From NCBI RefSeq assembly GCF_900215205.1, contig NZ_OBDY01000004.1:340980-404979 (forward strand): a stretch of DNA of 64,000 nucleotides. The letters are read 5' to 3'. Shown piece after piece: positions 36,442-45,011 of the stretch. How positions within the stretch are numbered: position 1 is the first letter of the stretch; each line of letters begins with the position of its first letter. The position numbers were made by a program, and so were the translations under genes. A model generated the notes under the pieces. It ran no database searches, was not told the DNA's origin, and was given only the letters and a program-made list of their open reading frames with translations. This DNA is from Paractinoplanes atraurantiacus (lineage in GTDB: Bacteria > Actinomycetota > Actinomycetes > Mycobacteriales > Micromonosporaceae).

Positions 36442-37287
36442 TCAGAGCGCCGCCAATTCGTCCGCCGTCAACCGGATCGCCCCGGCCGCGATGTTCTCCC
36501 GTAGATGCCGCTCGTCGCCCGTACCGGGAATGGCCAGCACGTTCGGTCCTTGATGGAGGGTCCAGGCGAGCCGGATCTGATGCGGCGTGACCCCATGGGT
36601 GCGCGCGACCCGCCGTACGGCCTCGTCATGGTCTTGATGTGCGCCGTCCTCGCGCCGCGGCCCGGCGATCGCGAAGAACGGCACGAAGGCGATGCCTCTC
36701 TCGGCCAGCGCCGGCACCATTTCGTCGTCGCGCCGCAGGTCAAGGGCATAGCTGTTTTGTACGCAGACCACGGGCGCGATCGCGGAGGCCTCGTCGACCT
36801 GATCGAGCGTGGCGTTGGACAGCCCGAGGTCACGGATCAGCCCCTCGGCCCGCAGGTCGGCCAGCGCCCCGAACCGCTCCGCCACCGACCCGCCCCGCCG
36901 GGTCAGCCGCAGGTTGACCAGGTCGAGCCGTTCCACTCCGAGCCGCCGCAGGTTCTCCTCGACGTGCGCGCGCAGGTCGGCCACCGTCTCCGCCCACGGC
37001 CCGACCTTGGTCGCCACCACCAGGCCTTGGGGGTACGGGCTGAGCGCCTCCCGAATCAACTCGGTGGCATAGCGCGGGACCCCTTCACCGACCTCGAGAA
37101 CGCCACCGGGCGAGACGTAGAAGGCCGCCGTGTCGATGTGGTCGACCCCCAGCTCGACCGCCGTCCGCAACACCTTGATCGCCACCGAGGTGTCCTGCCG
37201 TGGGGTGAGCCGCATCGACCCGAACCCCATCCGGTTGACAACGCTGTCCCCGAGTCTCCACGTGCCCGCCACGTCCGCTCTCGTCAC
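36442..37287 (-). CDS. Aldo/keto reductase (short)
   Basis: 281 residues. It opens WRLGDSVVNRMGFGSMRL. The Asp and Tyr positions are in VDHIDTAAFYVSPGG, Lys in VVATKVG and RLDLVNLRL, where the usual catalytic His is replaced. The cofactor segment NVLAIPGTGDERHLRENIAAGAI is intact. The product is shorter than typical (320 residues), but the barrel seems complete. It is divergent from the F420-oxidoreductase-like gene. Confidence 0.87.
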   Translation of the reverse strand: MTRADVAGTWRLGDSVVNRMGFGSMRLTPRQDTSVAIKVLRTAVELGVDHIDTAAFYVSPGGVLEVGEGVPRYATELIREALSPYPQGLVVATKVGPWAETVADLRAHVEENLRRLGVERLDLVNLRLTRRGGSVAERFGALADLRAEGLIRDLGLSNATLDQVDEASAIAPVVCVQNSYALDLRRDDEMVPALAERGIAFVPFFAIAGPRREDGAHQDHDEAVRRVARTHGVTPHQIRLAWTLHQGPNVLAIPGTGDERHLRENIAAGAIRLTADELAAL

Positions 37288-37357
37288 AGTTTCTCCAGTT
37301 CACTGCTACTTTTTCATGGTCGGAATCAATCGCGATCTGCGAAGGTTGTCGCGAGGT

Positions 37358-38026
37358 ATGACGACTATCGGATTCATCGGCAGCGGCTACATCGGCGGCA
37401 CCGTCGCCCGTCTGGCCGTGGCGGCCGGCTACGACGTCGTGGTGAGCAACTCCCGCGGCCCCGAGACGCTGAAGGCCCTGGTCGACGAGCTGGGCCCGAA
37501 GGCCCGCGCCGCCACCGCAGTCGAGGCCGCCGCAGCCGGCGACATCGTCGTGGTGAGCGTCCCGTTCAAGGCGTACACCAAGCTCCCCGCAGCCGAACTG
37601 GCCGGCAAGGTGGTGCTCGACACGAACAACTACTACCCGCAGCGCGACGGCAACGTCGAGGCCCTCGACACCAAGCAGACCACCAGTGCTTCCCTCGAGC
37701 AGGCCCACCTGAGCGGCGCCAAGCTGGTCAAGGTCTTCAACAACATCAACTTCAAGCACCTGGCTTCCCTGGCCCGCCCCGCCGGCTCCCCCGAGCGCTC
37801 AGCCCTCCCGATCGCCGGCGACGACGAGACGGCAAAGAAGACCGCCACCGATTTCCTGGCCGCCATCGGCTACGACGCGGTGGACATCGGCCCCCTCTCC
37901 GAGTCGTGGCGCCAGGAGCCCGGCCAGCCCGTCTACGGCCCGCCCTACGGCACCTATGAAGACCCGGTAGGCACCCCCGCCGGCGCCGCCACGATCCGCG
38001 ACGCGATAGCCGCCGCCAAACGCTGA
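37358..38026 (+). CDS. NADPH-dependent oxidoreductase, F420_oxidored family
   Basis: 222 residues from ATG 37358. The Rossmann loop is GFIGSGYIGGTVARLAVAAGYDVVVSNSRGPETL; SNSRG after the second strand indicates NADP(H). Conserved DIVVVSVPFKAY, KVVLDTNNYYPQRDG and KLVKVFNNINFKHL follow the NADPH:F420 oxidoreductase pattern. Actual use of F420 is not shown. An alternative upstream ATG at 37315 would add 14 residues. Confidence 0.85.
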   Translation: MTTIGFIGSGYIGGTVARLAVAAGYDVVVSNSRGPETLKALVDELGPKARAATAVEAAAAGDIVVVSVPFKAYTKLPAAELAGKVVLDTNNYYPQRDGNVEALDTKQTTSASLEQAHLSGAKLVKVFNNINFKHLASLARPAGSPERSALPIAGDDETAKKTATDFLAAIGYDAVDIGPLSESWRQEPGQPVYGPPYGTYEDPVGTPAGAATIRDAIAAAKR

Positions 38027-38040
38027 CGGCGGCTCACCAG

Positions 38041-38499
38041 TCAGTCGATGGAGCCGCGCTTCGCCAGCCAACAGTGCGGCTGTTTGGTGAGGGCAGCGAC
38101 GCGCTCGAAGTCGGCGTCGTAGTGGAGAAGCTCCAGACCGTGCTGCCGGGCGGTAACGGCCGTGAGCAGATCGACGGGCCCGGCGGAACGGTGGGTGCCC
38201 GCCAACGTCAGCGACTCCTGGAGTTCTTCCGCCTCCTTGAAGACCTTCTCCGGCATCACCACCCAGCAGAACGCGTCCAGCAGCAGTTTCTTCTGCCGGA
38301 CACGTTCTGTCATGGACCTGACGGTATACAGCAGCTCGATCTCGGTTACGGTGCACGTCGCCACCAGCCCGGCGTTCACCCGGCTACTCCAGGCCTGCGA
38401 CACAGCGGGGTTGGTCAACAGGCGTACCAGCGCGCTGGTGTCAGCCAGGTATTTGGCCGGGATCGTCGCGGCCTTCTCGTCCGAGGGCTCCTCACTCAC
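38041..38499 (-). CDS. vapC: PIN-domain toxin, VapC family
   Basis: A 152-residue PIN-domain ribonuclease. The first Asp is in YLADTSALVRLL, Glu in TVTEIELLYTV, and the third acidic position in SAGPVDLLTAVTA; a final Asp is in LLHYDADFERVA. This gives the acidic cluster that binds Mg for RNA cleavage. ATG 38499 overlaps the stop of vapB (ATGA), the normal antitoxin-toxin coupling. Confidence 0.92.
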   Translation of the reverse strand: MSEEPSDEKAATIPAKYLADTSALVRLLTNPAVSQAWSSRVNAGLVATCTVTEIELLYTVRSMTERVRQKKLLLDAFCWVVMPEKVFKEAEELQESLTLAGTHRSAGPVDLLTAVTARQHGLELLHYDADFERVAALTKQPHCWLAKRGSID

Positions 38500-38702
38500 C
38501 GGGGCCGCCTCTTGACGAGAAGTTCGTCGAACTGGCCCGTCTTGCCGATCTCGACCAACTCCGCGAAGGCTTTCGCGCGCCGGCTACGAGCCGCCACCTC
38601 CCGAAGGGCCGCGTTGATGGTGTCAGCCGGAGTCGTCGTGCCGAAGTACTTGGCGGCCAACTCCAGCGCTTCTTGATCGACTTCGAGACGAGTCTCGGTC
38701 AT
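38496..38702 (-). CDS. vapB: VapB-type antitoxin
   Basis: 68 residues from ATG 38702 (MTETRLEVDQEALELAAKYFGTTTPADTINAALREVAARSRR), preceded by GGAGG five bases upstream; an in-frame ATG at 38714 is the alternative. The N-terminal ribbon-helix-helix part is followed by a C-terminal tail (AKAFAELVEIGKTGQFDEL) that should wrap around the toxin. It is coupled to vapC. The palindrome 50 bp upstream is the likely autoregulatory operator. Confidence 0.88.
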   Translation of the reverse strand: MTETRLEVDQEALELAAKYFGTTTPADTINAALREVAARSRRAKAFAELVEIGKTGQFDELLVKRRPR

Positions 38703-38751
38703 CAGTGCCTCCATTGGTCCGCTCACCTCCCCTGAATATAGCCAATTAGTC

Positions 38752-38770
38752 TCATGCCTAGATGGCATGA
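38752..38770. promoter_or_regulatory. Palindromic operator of vapBC
   Basis: TCATGCC-TAGAT-GGCATGA is a perfect 7-bp inverted repeat with a 5-bp spacer, 50 bp upstream of the vapB ATG. On the minus strand a TATATT (38733-38738) could be the -10 element, so the operator would overlap the -35 region. VapB-VapC complexes typically bind such repeats to repress themselves. Confidence 0.72.
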
Positions 38771-38821
38771 AGCCAGAGTAGTCATGCGACATCGGCGCGG
38801 CAATGCCTGACGGATGCCAAT

Positions 38822-38837
38822 TCGAACAAAGGTTCGG
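38822..38837. promoter_or_regulatory. LexA (SOS) box-like site
   Basis: TCGAACAAAGGTTCGG matches the Gram-positive/mycobacterial LexA consensus TCGAAC-N4-GTTCGA at all but the last base, including the invariant GAAC-N4-GTTC core. It lies between the divergent vapB (120 bp away) and the thiamine-binding gene (start 37 bp downstream). Position favours control of the 38874 gene or its promoter, but this is untested. Confidence 0.65.
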
Positions 38838-38873
38838 TGTGATCTAGAGGGGCTGAGCTGAGACGATGGTGGG

Positions 38874-39167
38874 GTGCTTGTTGCCTTTTCTGTGACGCCG
38901 ATCGGCGTGGGTGAGTCCGTGGGTGACCTGGTCGCCGAAGCTGTGCGTGTCGTGCGGGCCTCCGGGCTGCCGAACCGGACCGATGCCATGTTCACCACCA
39001 TCGAGGGTGAGTGGGATGAGTGCATGGCCGTGGTCAAGCAGGCCGTGGAGGCCGTCGGGGCCAAGGGCGGCCGGGTCAGCCTGTCCCTCAAGGCCGACAT
39101 CCGGCCCGGCGTGACCGACGGCCTGACCTCCAAGGTGGCCTACATCGAGAAGGTGCTCTCCGAGTGA
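38874..39167 (+). CDS. MTH1187-family thiamine-binding protein
   Basis: 97 residues from GTG 38874. The pattern [59 protein letters not shown] matches the MTH1187/YkoF-like ferredoxin-fold family (DUF77), which binds thiamine. The TPIG start and TTIEGEW strand are diagnostic. Its GTGA overlap with the HAD gene suggests coupling. A phosphatase partner could act on thiamine phosphates, but that is inference. Confidence 0.85.
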   Translation: MLVAFSVTPIGVGESVGDLVAEAVRVVRASGLPNRTDAMFTTIEGEWDECMAVVKQAVEAVGAKGGRVSLSLKADIRPGVTDGLTSKVAYIEKVLSE

Positions 39168-39841
39168 AGCGCCTCGTCATGTGGGACATCGACTACACGC
39201 TGCTGCGCGGCGGCGGTGTCGCCGCCACCGCCTGGAAGGCCGCCTTCACCGAGCTCACCGGTGTGCCGTGGCGGGAGACGCCGATCTTCGGCGGGCGCAC
39301 CGACATGGACATCTGCGCCGAGGTGTTCGCCACGCACGGGGTCACCGACTGCACGCCGGAGCGGTTCTTCCTGCGCTACGTGGAGAACGTGCAGAACACC
39401 AAGCATCTCTTCGCGGTGCAGGGTTCGCTGATGCCCGGCGTACGGGACGTCCTCGCCCGCCTCGAGGCGGAGCCGGGCGTGGTGCAGACGCTGGTCACCG
39501 GCAACGTTCCCGAGGTCGCGCGGGCCAAGGTGGCCGCCTTCGAGTTGAGCGCCGCCTTCGACGACGAGGTCGGCGGATACGGCACCGACGACGCCGTGCG
39601 GGCCACCCTCGTACGGCGAAGCCTGGAGCGGGCCGAAGCCAAGTACGGCGAGCGTTTCCGGCCCGTCGTCATCGGCGACACCGTCAACGACGTCACGGCC
39701 GCGCTGGCCAACGGCGCCCTCGCCGTGGCCGTCGCGACCGGCTCCACCACCGCCGAGGACCTGGTCGCGGCCGGCGCCCACGCCGTCCTGCCGGATCTGT
39801 CCGACGTGGACGCGACCGTGGAGCTTCTTACGTCGGGCTGA
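39164..39841 (+). CDS. HAD-superfamily hydrolase
   Basis: 225 residues from GTG 39164. Motif I is [13 protein letters not shown], with nucleophile Asp and second Asp two residues later. The cap follows, then motif [10 protein letters not shown], a Lys/Arg motif III in the LERAEAKYG region, and motif [15 protein letters not shown]. This is a phosphoglycolate-phosphatase-like subfamily. It is coupled to the thiamine-binding protein. Its 3' end overlaps the convergent uppS by 14 bp. Confidence 0.88.
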   Translation: MKRLVMWDIDYTLLRGGGVAATAWKAAFTELTGVPWRETPIFGGRTDMDICAEVFATHGVTDCTPERFFLRYVENVQNTKHLFAVQGSLMPGVRDVLARLEAEPGVVQTLVTGNVPEVARAKVAAFELSAAFDDEVGGYGTDDAVRATLVRRSLERAEAKYGERFRPVVIGDTVNDVTAALANGALAVAVATGSTTAEDLVAAGAHAVLPDLSDVDATVELLTSG

Positions 39842-40610
39842 CCGGGTTGGGCAGGGCGCCGCCGAATCGCCGGTCGCGGCTGGCGTAGAGCTCGCACGCA
39901 TACCAGAGGTGGCGGCGGTCGAAGTCGGGCCACAGGGTGTCGAGGTAGACCATCTCCGCGTACGCCGACTGCCAGAGCAGGAAGTTGGACGTGCGCTGCT
40001 CGCCGGACGGGCGCAGGAACAGGTCGACCTCGGGCACCTCGGGGTGGTAGAGGTGCTTCGCGATCGTCTTCTCGTTCACCTTGTCCGGGTCGAGCCGGCC
40101 CGCCGCCACCTCGCGGGCGATGGCGGCGGCCGCGTCGGCGATCTCGGCCTGCCCGCCGTAGTTGACGCAGAACTGCAGGGTGAGCGTCTTGTTCTTCTTC
40201 GACATCTCCTGCGCCGTCTCCAGCTCGGAGATCACGCTTTTCCAGAGCCGGCCCCGGCGGCCCGACCACACGACCCGGACGCCCAGGTCGACCAGCTGGT
40301 CACGGCGGCGGCGGATCACGTCGCGGTTGAAGCCCATCAGGAAGCGCACCTCTTCGGGCGATCGCTTCCAGTTCTCGGTCGAGAAGGCGTACGCCGAAAG
40401 ATAGGGAATGCCCAGCTCGATGGCGCCCTCGATCGTGTCGAAGAGCGAGTGTTCGCCCTGCTCGTGGCCCTTGGTGCGGGACAGGCCGCGCTCCTTGGCC
40501 CAGCGGCCGTTGCCGTCCATCACGATCGCGACGTGTTTGGGCAGCGCCGCCTTGGGCAGCGCGGGCGGCGTCACGCCGGAGATGTGCGGAGTGGGTGGAC
40601 GCGGCGTCAT
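39828..40610 (-). CDS. uppS: Isoprenyl (undecaprenyl-type) diphosphate synthase
   Basis: A 260-residue cis-prenyltransferase making the polyprenyl diphosphate carrier for cell-wall synthesis. The catalytic Asp is at about D32 in [17 protein letters not shown], followed by [41 protein letters not shown]. The C-terminal [31 protein letters not shown] carries the conserved Arg/Ser and Glu residues. ATG 40610 overlaps the recO stop (ATGA). Housekeeping backbone gene. Confidence 0.95.
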   Translation of the reverse strand: MTPRPPTPHISGVTPPALPKAALPKHVAIVMDGNGRWAKERGLSRTKGHEQGEHSLFDTIEGAIELGIPYLSAYAFSTENWKRSPEEVRFLMGFNRDVIRRRRDQLVDLGVRVVWSGRRGRLWKSVISELETAQEMSKKNKTLTLQFCVNYGGQAEIADAAAAIAREVAAGRLDPDKVNEKTIAKHLYHPEVPEVDLFLRPSGEQRTSNFLLWQSAYAEMVYLDTLWPDFDRRHLWYACELYASRDRRFGGALPNPVSPT

Positions 40611-41395
40611 GTGGTGGGACTCTCCCGTCGATCGACCAGCGGGAGCGAGCGCAGCGCCCGCTCCATGTGCCATTGCAGATGGGCGGCGACCAGGCCGCTG
40701 CACTCGCGGCGGACGCCCGCCTCGGCCGCGTCGGCGATCGACCAGTCGCCGACCGTCAAAGCGGACATCAGGCCCAGGGTGGCCGGACTCGGGTGGGCCG
40801 CGCCCGGCGGACGGCAATCGGGGCAGACGGCCCCGCCCGCGGGGACGGAGAACGCCGCGTGCTGCCCCGGCGTGCCGCAGACGGCGCACTCGGCGATGGC
40901 CGGCGCCCAGCCCGCCACGGACATGCCGCGCAACAGGTAGGCGTCGAGGACCAGGCTGCCCGCGTGCTCACCGACGGCCAGGGCCTTGAGCGCGCCGAGC
41001 GTGAGCTGGAACAGGCGCAGCGACGGCTCGCGCTCGACCGGGGTGAGCCGCTCGGCCGTCTCGGCGATCGCGCTGGCCGCCGTGTAGCGCGGGTAGTCGC
41101 CCAGGAACTGCTTGCCGTAGAGCGCGACCGCCTCGACCTGGCTCACCGAATGCAGCGCGCTGCCCACCCCCTCGGGCGAGCCGGCCAGCTGAAGGTCGAT
41201 GTGACCGAACGGCTCGAGCCGGGCCCCGAAGCGCGACGTCGTGCGCCGCACGCCGCGGGCGACCGCGCGCAGGCGGCCGTGACGGCGGGTCAGCAGGGTG
41301 ATGATCCGGTCGCTCTCGCCCAGCTTTTGCACGCGCAGGACCACCGCGTCGTCGCGGTAGAGATGGCGGCGGTATCCGGCGGGCACGACAATCAT
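40607..41395 (-). CDS. recO: DNA repair protein RecO
   Basis: 262 residues. The N-terminal OB fold is [45 protein letters not shown], diagnostic of RecO. A helical domain follows, then a zinc site with C-AV-C and C-PD-C pairs. RecO loads RecA and anneals ssDNA in the RecFOR pathway. It is directly upstream of uppS with a 4-bp overlap, as in M. tuberculosis (Rv2362c-Rv2361c). Confidence 0.95.
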   Translation of the reverse strand: MIVVPAGYRRHLYRDDAVVLRVQKLGESDRIITLLTRRHGRLRAVARGVRRTTSRFGARLEPFGHIDLQLAGSPEGVGSALHSVSQVEAVALYGKQFLGDYPRYTAASAIAETAERLTPVEREPSLRLFQLTLGALKALAVGEHAGSLVLDAYLLRGMSVAGWAPAIAECAVCGTPGQHAAFSVPAGGAVCPDCRPPGAAHPSPATLGLMSALTVGDWSIADAAEAGVRRECSGLVAAHLQWHMERALRSLPLVDRRESPTT

Positions 41396-41415
41396 TCTGC
41401 CCGGTGGGTACGACA

Positions 41416-41439
41416 GACCCTGACCCGGATCTCAGGGTC
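41416..41439. promoter_or_regulatory. Perfect 8-bp inverted repeat upstream of the DUF4097 lipoprotein
   Basis: GACCCTGA (41416-41423), eight bases, TCAGGGTC (41432-41439). It lies between recO (start 41395) and the lipoprotein gene (start 41496), 56 bp upstream of the latter. It could be an operator for a local regulator or a tandem-bound response-regulator site. No regulator is encoded next to it. Confidence 0.5.
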
Positions 41440-41495
41440 ATCTCCGGGAGGGCTCCGATGGTGCCACCGGGTCACCGGGCCATAGCGTCAGCACC

Positions 41496-42281
41496 ATGAC
41501 CACCACTTGGGCCCGGCGCACCGGGATCCTCGTCCTCATCGGCGCAGCTACGGCCGGCCTGACCGCGTGCGGCGGGGTCGTCGGGGCCACCCTGACCTAC
41601 AACGACGTCGAGAAGACGAAGATCACCGAGATCCGTCTGACCGGCGGCGCCGGCGACGTGGCGATCACCACCGGCGCCGTGACCGAGACCACGATCAAGC
41701 GCGTGATCCGCAACAGCTCCGACCCCGGCGACTCCTACCGGCTCGACGGTTCGGTGCTGCTGCTGGACACCTCGTGCGGCGTCGACTGCTCGGTGTCGTA
41801 CGAGGTCGAGGCCCCGGCCGGTGTGGCCGTGCGCGGCGATCTGCGGTCCGGTGACGTCAACCTGACCGGCGTCGGCGCCACCGACATCAAGCTGACGTCG
41901 GGCGACGTCAACGTGCACGAGGCCGCGGGTCCGGTGCTGATCAGAGCGACTTCGGGTGACGTACGGGTCCTGAACGCCAAGGACAAGGTCACCGTCCAGT
42001 CCACCTCGGGCGACGTCAACGTGCTGGACGCGGCGGGCGCGCTCGACCTCAGGCTGACCTCGGGCGACATCAACGCCTCACTGACCGTCCCGGCGTCGGT
42101 CAAGGCGCAGACCACCAGCGGCGACGTGCAGGTGCGGGTGCCGCAGGCCGCCTACAAGATCACCAACCACACCAGCTCCGGCGACAATGAGATCCAGGGC
42201 CTCACAAGCGACCCGGCGGCCAAGAACACGCTCGATCTGCGCGCCTCCAGTGGTGACGTGCTGCTGGTCGCGACGCCATGA
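41496..42281 (+). CDS. DUF4097-type lipoprotein
   Basis: 261 residues. The lipoprotein signal is TGILVLIGAATAGLTACGG, with lipid-linked Cys after LTA. The mature part is a repeated beta structure with ten or so SGDV/SGDI turns (RSGDVNLTG, TSGDVNVHE, TSGDVRVLN, TSGDINASL), the DUF4097/adhesin-like beta-helix signature. It is probably anchored on the outer face of the membrane. Function unknown; such proteins are often in envelope-stress regulons, which fits the palindrome upstream. Confidence 0.82.
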   Translation: MTTTWARRTGILVLIGAATAGLTACGGVVGATLTYNDVEKTKITEIRLTGGAGDVAITTGAVTETTIKRVIRNSSDPGDSYRLDGSVLLLDTSCGVDCSVSYEVEAPAGVAVRGDLRSGDVNLTGVGATDIKLTSGDVNVHEAAGPVLIRATSGDVRVLNAKDKVTVQSTSGDVNVLDAAGALDLRLTSGDINASLTVPASVKAQTTSGDVQVRVPQAAYKITNHTSSGDNEIQGLTSDPAAKNTLDLRASSGDVLLVATP

Positions 42282-42288
42282 TCGGAGC

Positions 42289-43023
42289 ATGAGCTTCTAT
42301 CTCCCGCTCGGCGACGACCGGTTCCGCCCGACGAAGTCGACCGAGAGCCCGTGGGACACCGAGATGCAGCACGGCGGCCCACCGGCCGCCCTGCTGGGCC
42401 ACCTGTTGAGCGTCGACGGCCAGCGCCTGGCCCGCATCTCGGTGGACTTCCTGGGCCCGATCCCCCGCAAGGATTTCCGGGTCGAGGTGTCCCCGCTCAA
42501 GCCGGGCCGGCTCACCACCCTCAATGAAGCCCACATGATCATTGACGGCCGTACGGCGGTGATCGCCCGCGCCTGGCACATCGCCCCCGGCCCCCAGCCA
42601 CCCACGATCACCGAAACCACGACGGCCGACCCGCTGCCCGCCGAGGCGAGCGTCTTCTTCCCGGAGAAGCCGGACTGGGGCTACGGCCAGGCCATCGAAT
42701 GGCGCGCCACGGACAAGACGCGCATCTGGACCAGGGTGAAACATGCCCTGATCGACGGCACCGACCTCACCGGCCAGGACCGGGCCCTGATCATCGCCGA
42801 CTCCGCGAACGGCATCTCAGCGGTCCTGCCCTTGGACAAGTGGCTGTCCATCCCCCCGACCATGAGCACCGCTCTGCTCCGAGCCCCCGCCGGCGAGTGG
42901 GTCCACTTGTCCTGCCGCACAGCGTTGAGCGACGACGGCCTGGGCCTGTGCACGGGCGAGCTCTACGACGCCGAAGGCGCTTTGGGCCAGGTAACCCAGC
43001 CCCTCGTCGTCCGCGCCCGCTGA
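42289..43023 (+). CDS. Thioesterase family protein (TesB/4HBT_3-like)
   Basis: 244 residues from ATG 42289. The double hot-dog pattern is visible: MQHGGPPAALLGHLLSVDGQRLARISVDFLGPIPRKDFRVEVSPLKPGRL with the substrate-loop HGGPPAAL, then the second half GISAVLPLDKWLSIPPTMSTALLRAPAGEWVHLSCRTALSDDGLGLCTGELYDAEGALG. Actinobacterial acyl-CoA thioesterase-like proteins share this. The substrate is unknown. Its start is 8 bp after the lipoprotein stop. Confidence 0.8.
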   Translation: MSFYLPLGDDRFRPTKSTESPWDTEMQHGGPPAALLGHLLSVDGQRLARISVDFLGPIPRKDFRVEVSPLKPGRLTTLNEAHMIIDGRTAVIARAWHIAPGPQPPTITETTTADPLPAEASVFFPEKPDWGYGQAIEWRATDKTRIWTRVKHALIDGTDLTGQDRALIIADSANGISAVLPLDKWLSIPPTMSTALLRAPAGEWVHLSCRTALSDDGLGLCTGELYDAEGALGQVTQPLVVRAR

Positions 43024-43244
43024 GCCGCCCGCACTCTCTGGCCCCGGGCCGTCCGGTGGCCACCAACGACCTGCGCCCGACCACTGGCCTCGCCGGCAGC
43101 TGCCGGCACCGGAAGGGCGGATGGAGTGATGCCGGGAGCCCTTTCACTTGGCCTGTGCGCGCCGGCGGGCAAGCGGAGCCGGGCCATGGCCGCTAGAGAG
43201 TGCCCTTGGCCGTGTCCTTTTCCGCACCTGGCGGGGCCCTCATC

Positions 43245-43961
43245 ATGGACGGTATGGCCAAGAGCGATGCCGACGACGGTCACCCTGTCCCCGCCGGCGG
43301 GGATCGGGCAGCCCGCGCGGACAAGCGTGGATGAAACGCGCAACGACGACGGGCTGCCACCGAGCAGCTCGCCGAGCGGGCGGCCCGCATCCAGCGGGAC
43401 GCCAACGAGACCGAGCAGGCGAAACGCCGCCTGCGGGAAGACGTCGACGCCCGGCGCCACCGGCTCGATGAGCTGCTCACCACCGCCATCGCCCACACCC
43501 GCGACGATGCTCGCCGGGTCGCCCGCTTGGATTACTTCGACGCCAAGTTCTGGCGCAAGAGTGACCAGTCCGCCCGGCTGGACGCCCTGTTGGAGGTCGG
43601 GCTTGGCGGGCTGCGCATCGCCGCGCAGCACGGCTTCAGCACGGCGTTTCTGCGCTACTTCGCCGTGGTTCAGGACACTGGCACGGCGTGCGGGCTGGCA
43701 TATGCCGAAGCTCGGCCGGTCACCGTCGCCGACGTCGCGCACAGCACCGTGTTCACGCAACCGGACACGGTCACGATGATGCTCAACGCTGATGTCAGCG
43801 CTGTCATCTCCGTCCCGATGTGCGGTCCCAGCGGACACCTCGTCGGCGTCCTCTCGGCCCACTACCCCCGACCGAACCGGATCACCGAGAGGGACCGGCG
43901 AGTCCTCAGCCTGCTCAGCGCGAGCGCGGCCCACCGTCTCACGGACCACCATGACGGCTAA
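43245..43961 (+). pseudogene. GAF-domain protein interrupted by an in-frame TGA
   Basis: ATG 43245 opens MDGMAKSDADDGHPVPAGGDRAARADKRG, then TGA at 43332-43334. The same frame continues with AQRRRAATEQLAERAARIQRDANETEQAKRRLREDVDARRHRLDELL, an Arg/Ala coiled-coil, and a GAF-like domain from about 43527 to 43961 (ALLEVGLGGLRIAAQHGFSTAFLRYF to ITERDRRVLSLLSASAAHRLTDHH). The only start after the TGA is a TTG at 43527, which would give a GAF-only product of 144 residues. Either a nonsense mutation or an unrecognised start explains the picture. Confidence 0.65.
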
Positions 43962-44524
43962 CGGGTCGGCGGCCGGCTCTCCTCGGCCATGGCGCGTTCG
44001 ACCGCGGCTTGCTGACGCCCGCAGTCGACGAAATCCCGGTCCTGCTCCGCGGCGGTCCGGTCGGCTGCGGAGTCCTTCCGGTCGCGGCCGGCGGCGGCCC
44101 GATCGGAGGCCGCAGCCGCCTGCTCGCGGCGAACCTGCCAGAGATAAGCACGCACAGCATCACGGTCGGCGGCCGCCTGCTCGCGATCGGCCGCCGCGGC
44201 CTCGCGGTCCGCTGCGGCCTGGTGCCACAACACCCGCAACTGCTCCCGATCGGGCAGCCCCGTGGCCGCCGCCTGCTCACGCAACCGAGCCGCCTCCGCG
44301 CGACTGGCCGCCGCCTTGTCGCGGAGCGCGGCCGCCTGCAACCGATCCTGCTCCTCCCACAGCATCGACTCGCCGGCCGCAACCCGCTCGATCGCCAACC
44401 GATCCCGGTCCCCGGCATCGCTGTCGCGGAGCCGCGCCGCCCTGTCCCTCAGCTCCGCGACATCATCGCGGGCCTGCCCGGCCCGGTCTCGACCGTCCGG
44501 GTCCGCCACGTAAGGAAACGTCAC
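43958..44524 (-). CDS. Coiled-coil protein rich in Ala/Arg/Asp
   Basis: About 188 residues from GTG 44524 (VTFPYVADPDGRDRAGQARDDVAELRDRAARLRDSDAGDRDRL); an alternative GTG at 44560 adds 12. The entire protein is a repeating heptad-like pattern of Ala, Arg, Asp, Glu and Gln (AADREAAAADREQAAADRDAV), predicted as a long coiled coil. No domain is recognised. It is convergent with the GAF gene, whose N-terminal part has the same Arg/Ala style, so they may once have formed one signalling unit. Confidence 0.55.
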   Translation of the reverse strand: MTFPYVADPDGRDRAGQARDDVAELRDRAARLRDSDAGDRDRLAIERVAAGESMLWEEQDRLQAAALRDKAAASRAEAARLREQAAATGLPDREQLRVLWHQAAADREAAAADREQAAADRDAVRAYLWQVRREQAAAASDRAAAGRDRKDSAADRTAAEQDRDFVDCGRQQAAVERAMAEESRPPTR

Positions 44525-45011
44525 CCGTCCATCCTCACCCCGTCCGGGCTCCGCGGACACCCCTCTCGAGCTGACCAGAGCCGCAAAGGCTCCGGATGCA
44601 CTCGCCCGGCCGAACCCGGCCCCGCGCCGTCCGTGCCCGCTCGTCCGTCCGCATCGTCACACGAGCTGAAGGACCGCGCCCGCCGGCTGAACAAGTTGGC
44701 AACGTATCGACGACCTGACCGATCAACTCCCGCGCCAGCAGTCATAACACCGCAGCCCGCGCCGGCACGACGACAAGGCGGCCGCCACTGACATTCGGCT
44801 GTCGCTCAACACCCTCACCGCCACATCTTTCGCCCGCCGACACCTGCTGAGCTGCCCGCTCCCCGCACTCGTCGGCCGAGAAGGCGGCGCGCGGAAAAGG
44901 CGGCGCGCGGAAAAGGCGGCGGAAGCGCACGCAGGGAGGACGGCGCACGGGGACGGCGGCGCGGACGCGGAGAAAGCGCGCCGCGCGGGAAGAGGGCGCG
45001 CAGAGGTGGTG
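44525..45011. other. Gene-free stretch with short GC repeats
   Basis: No reading frame here resembles a protein on either strand. The left part is ordinary GC-rich DNA. From about 44879 to 44925 a 15-16-bp element GAAAAGGCGGCGCGCG is repeated three times, followed by further CGCGCG-rich words to 45005. It lies between the coiled-coil gene and the acyltransferase 3' end. Confidence 0.6.

Noticed and set aside
43332..43334. TGA read as selenocysteine in the GAF gene
   Set aside because: No SECIS-like hairpin was evident and the family has no selenoprotein; nonsense mutation or error is simpler.
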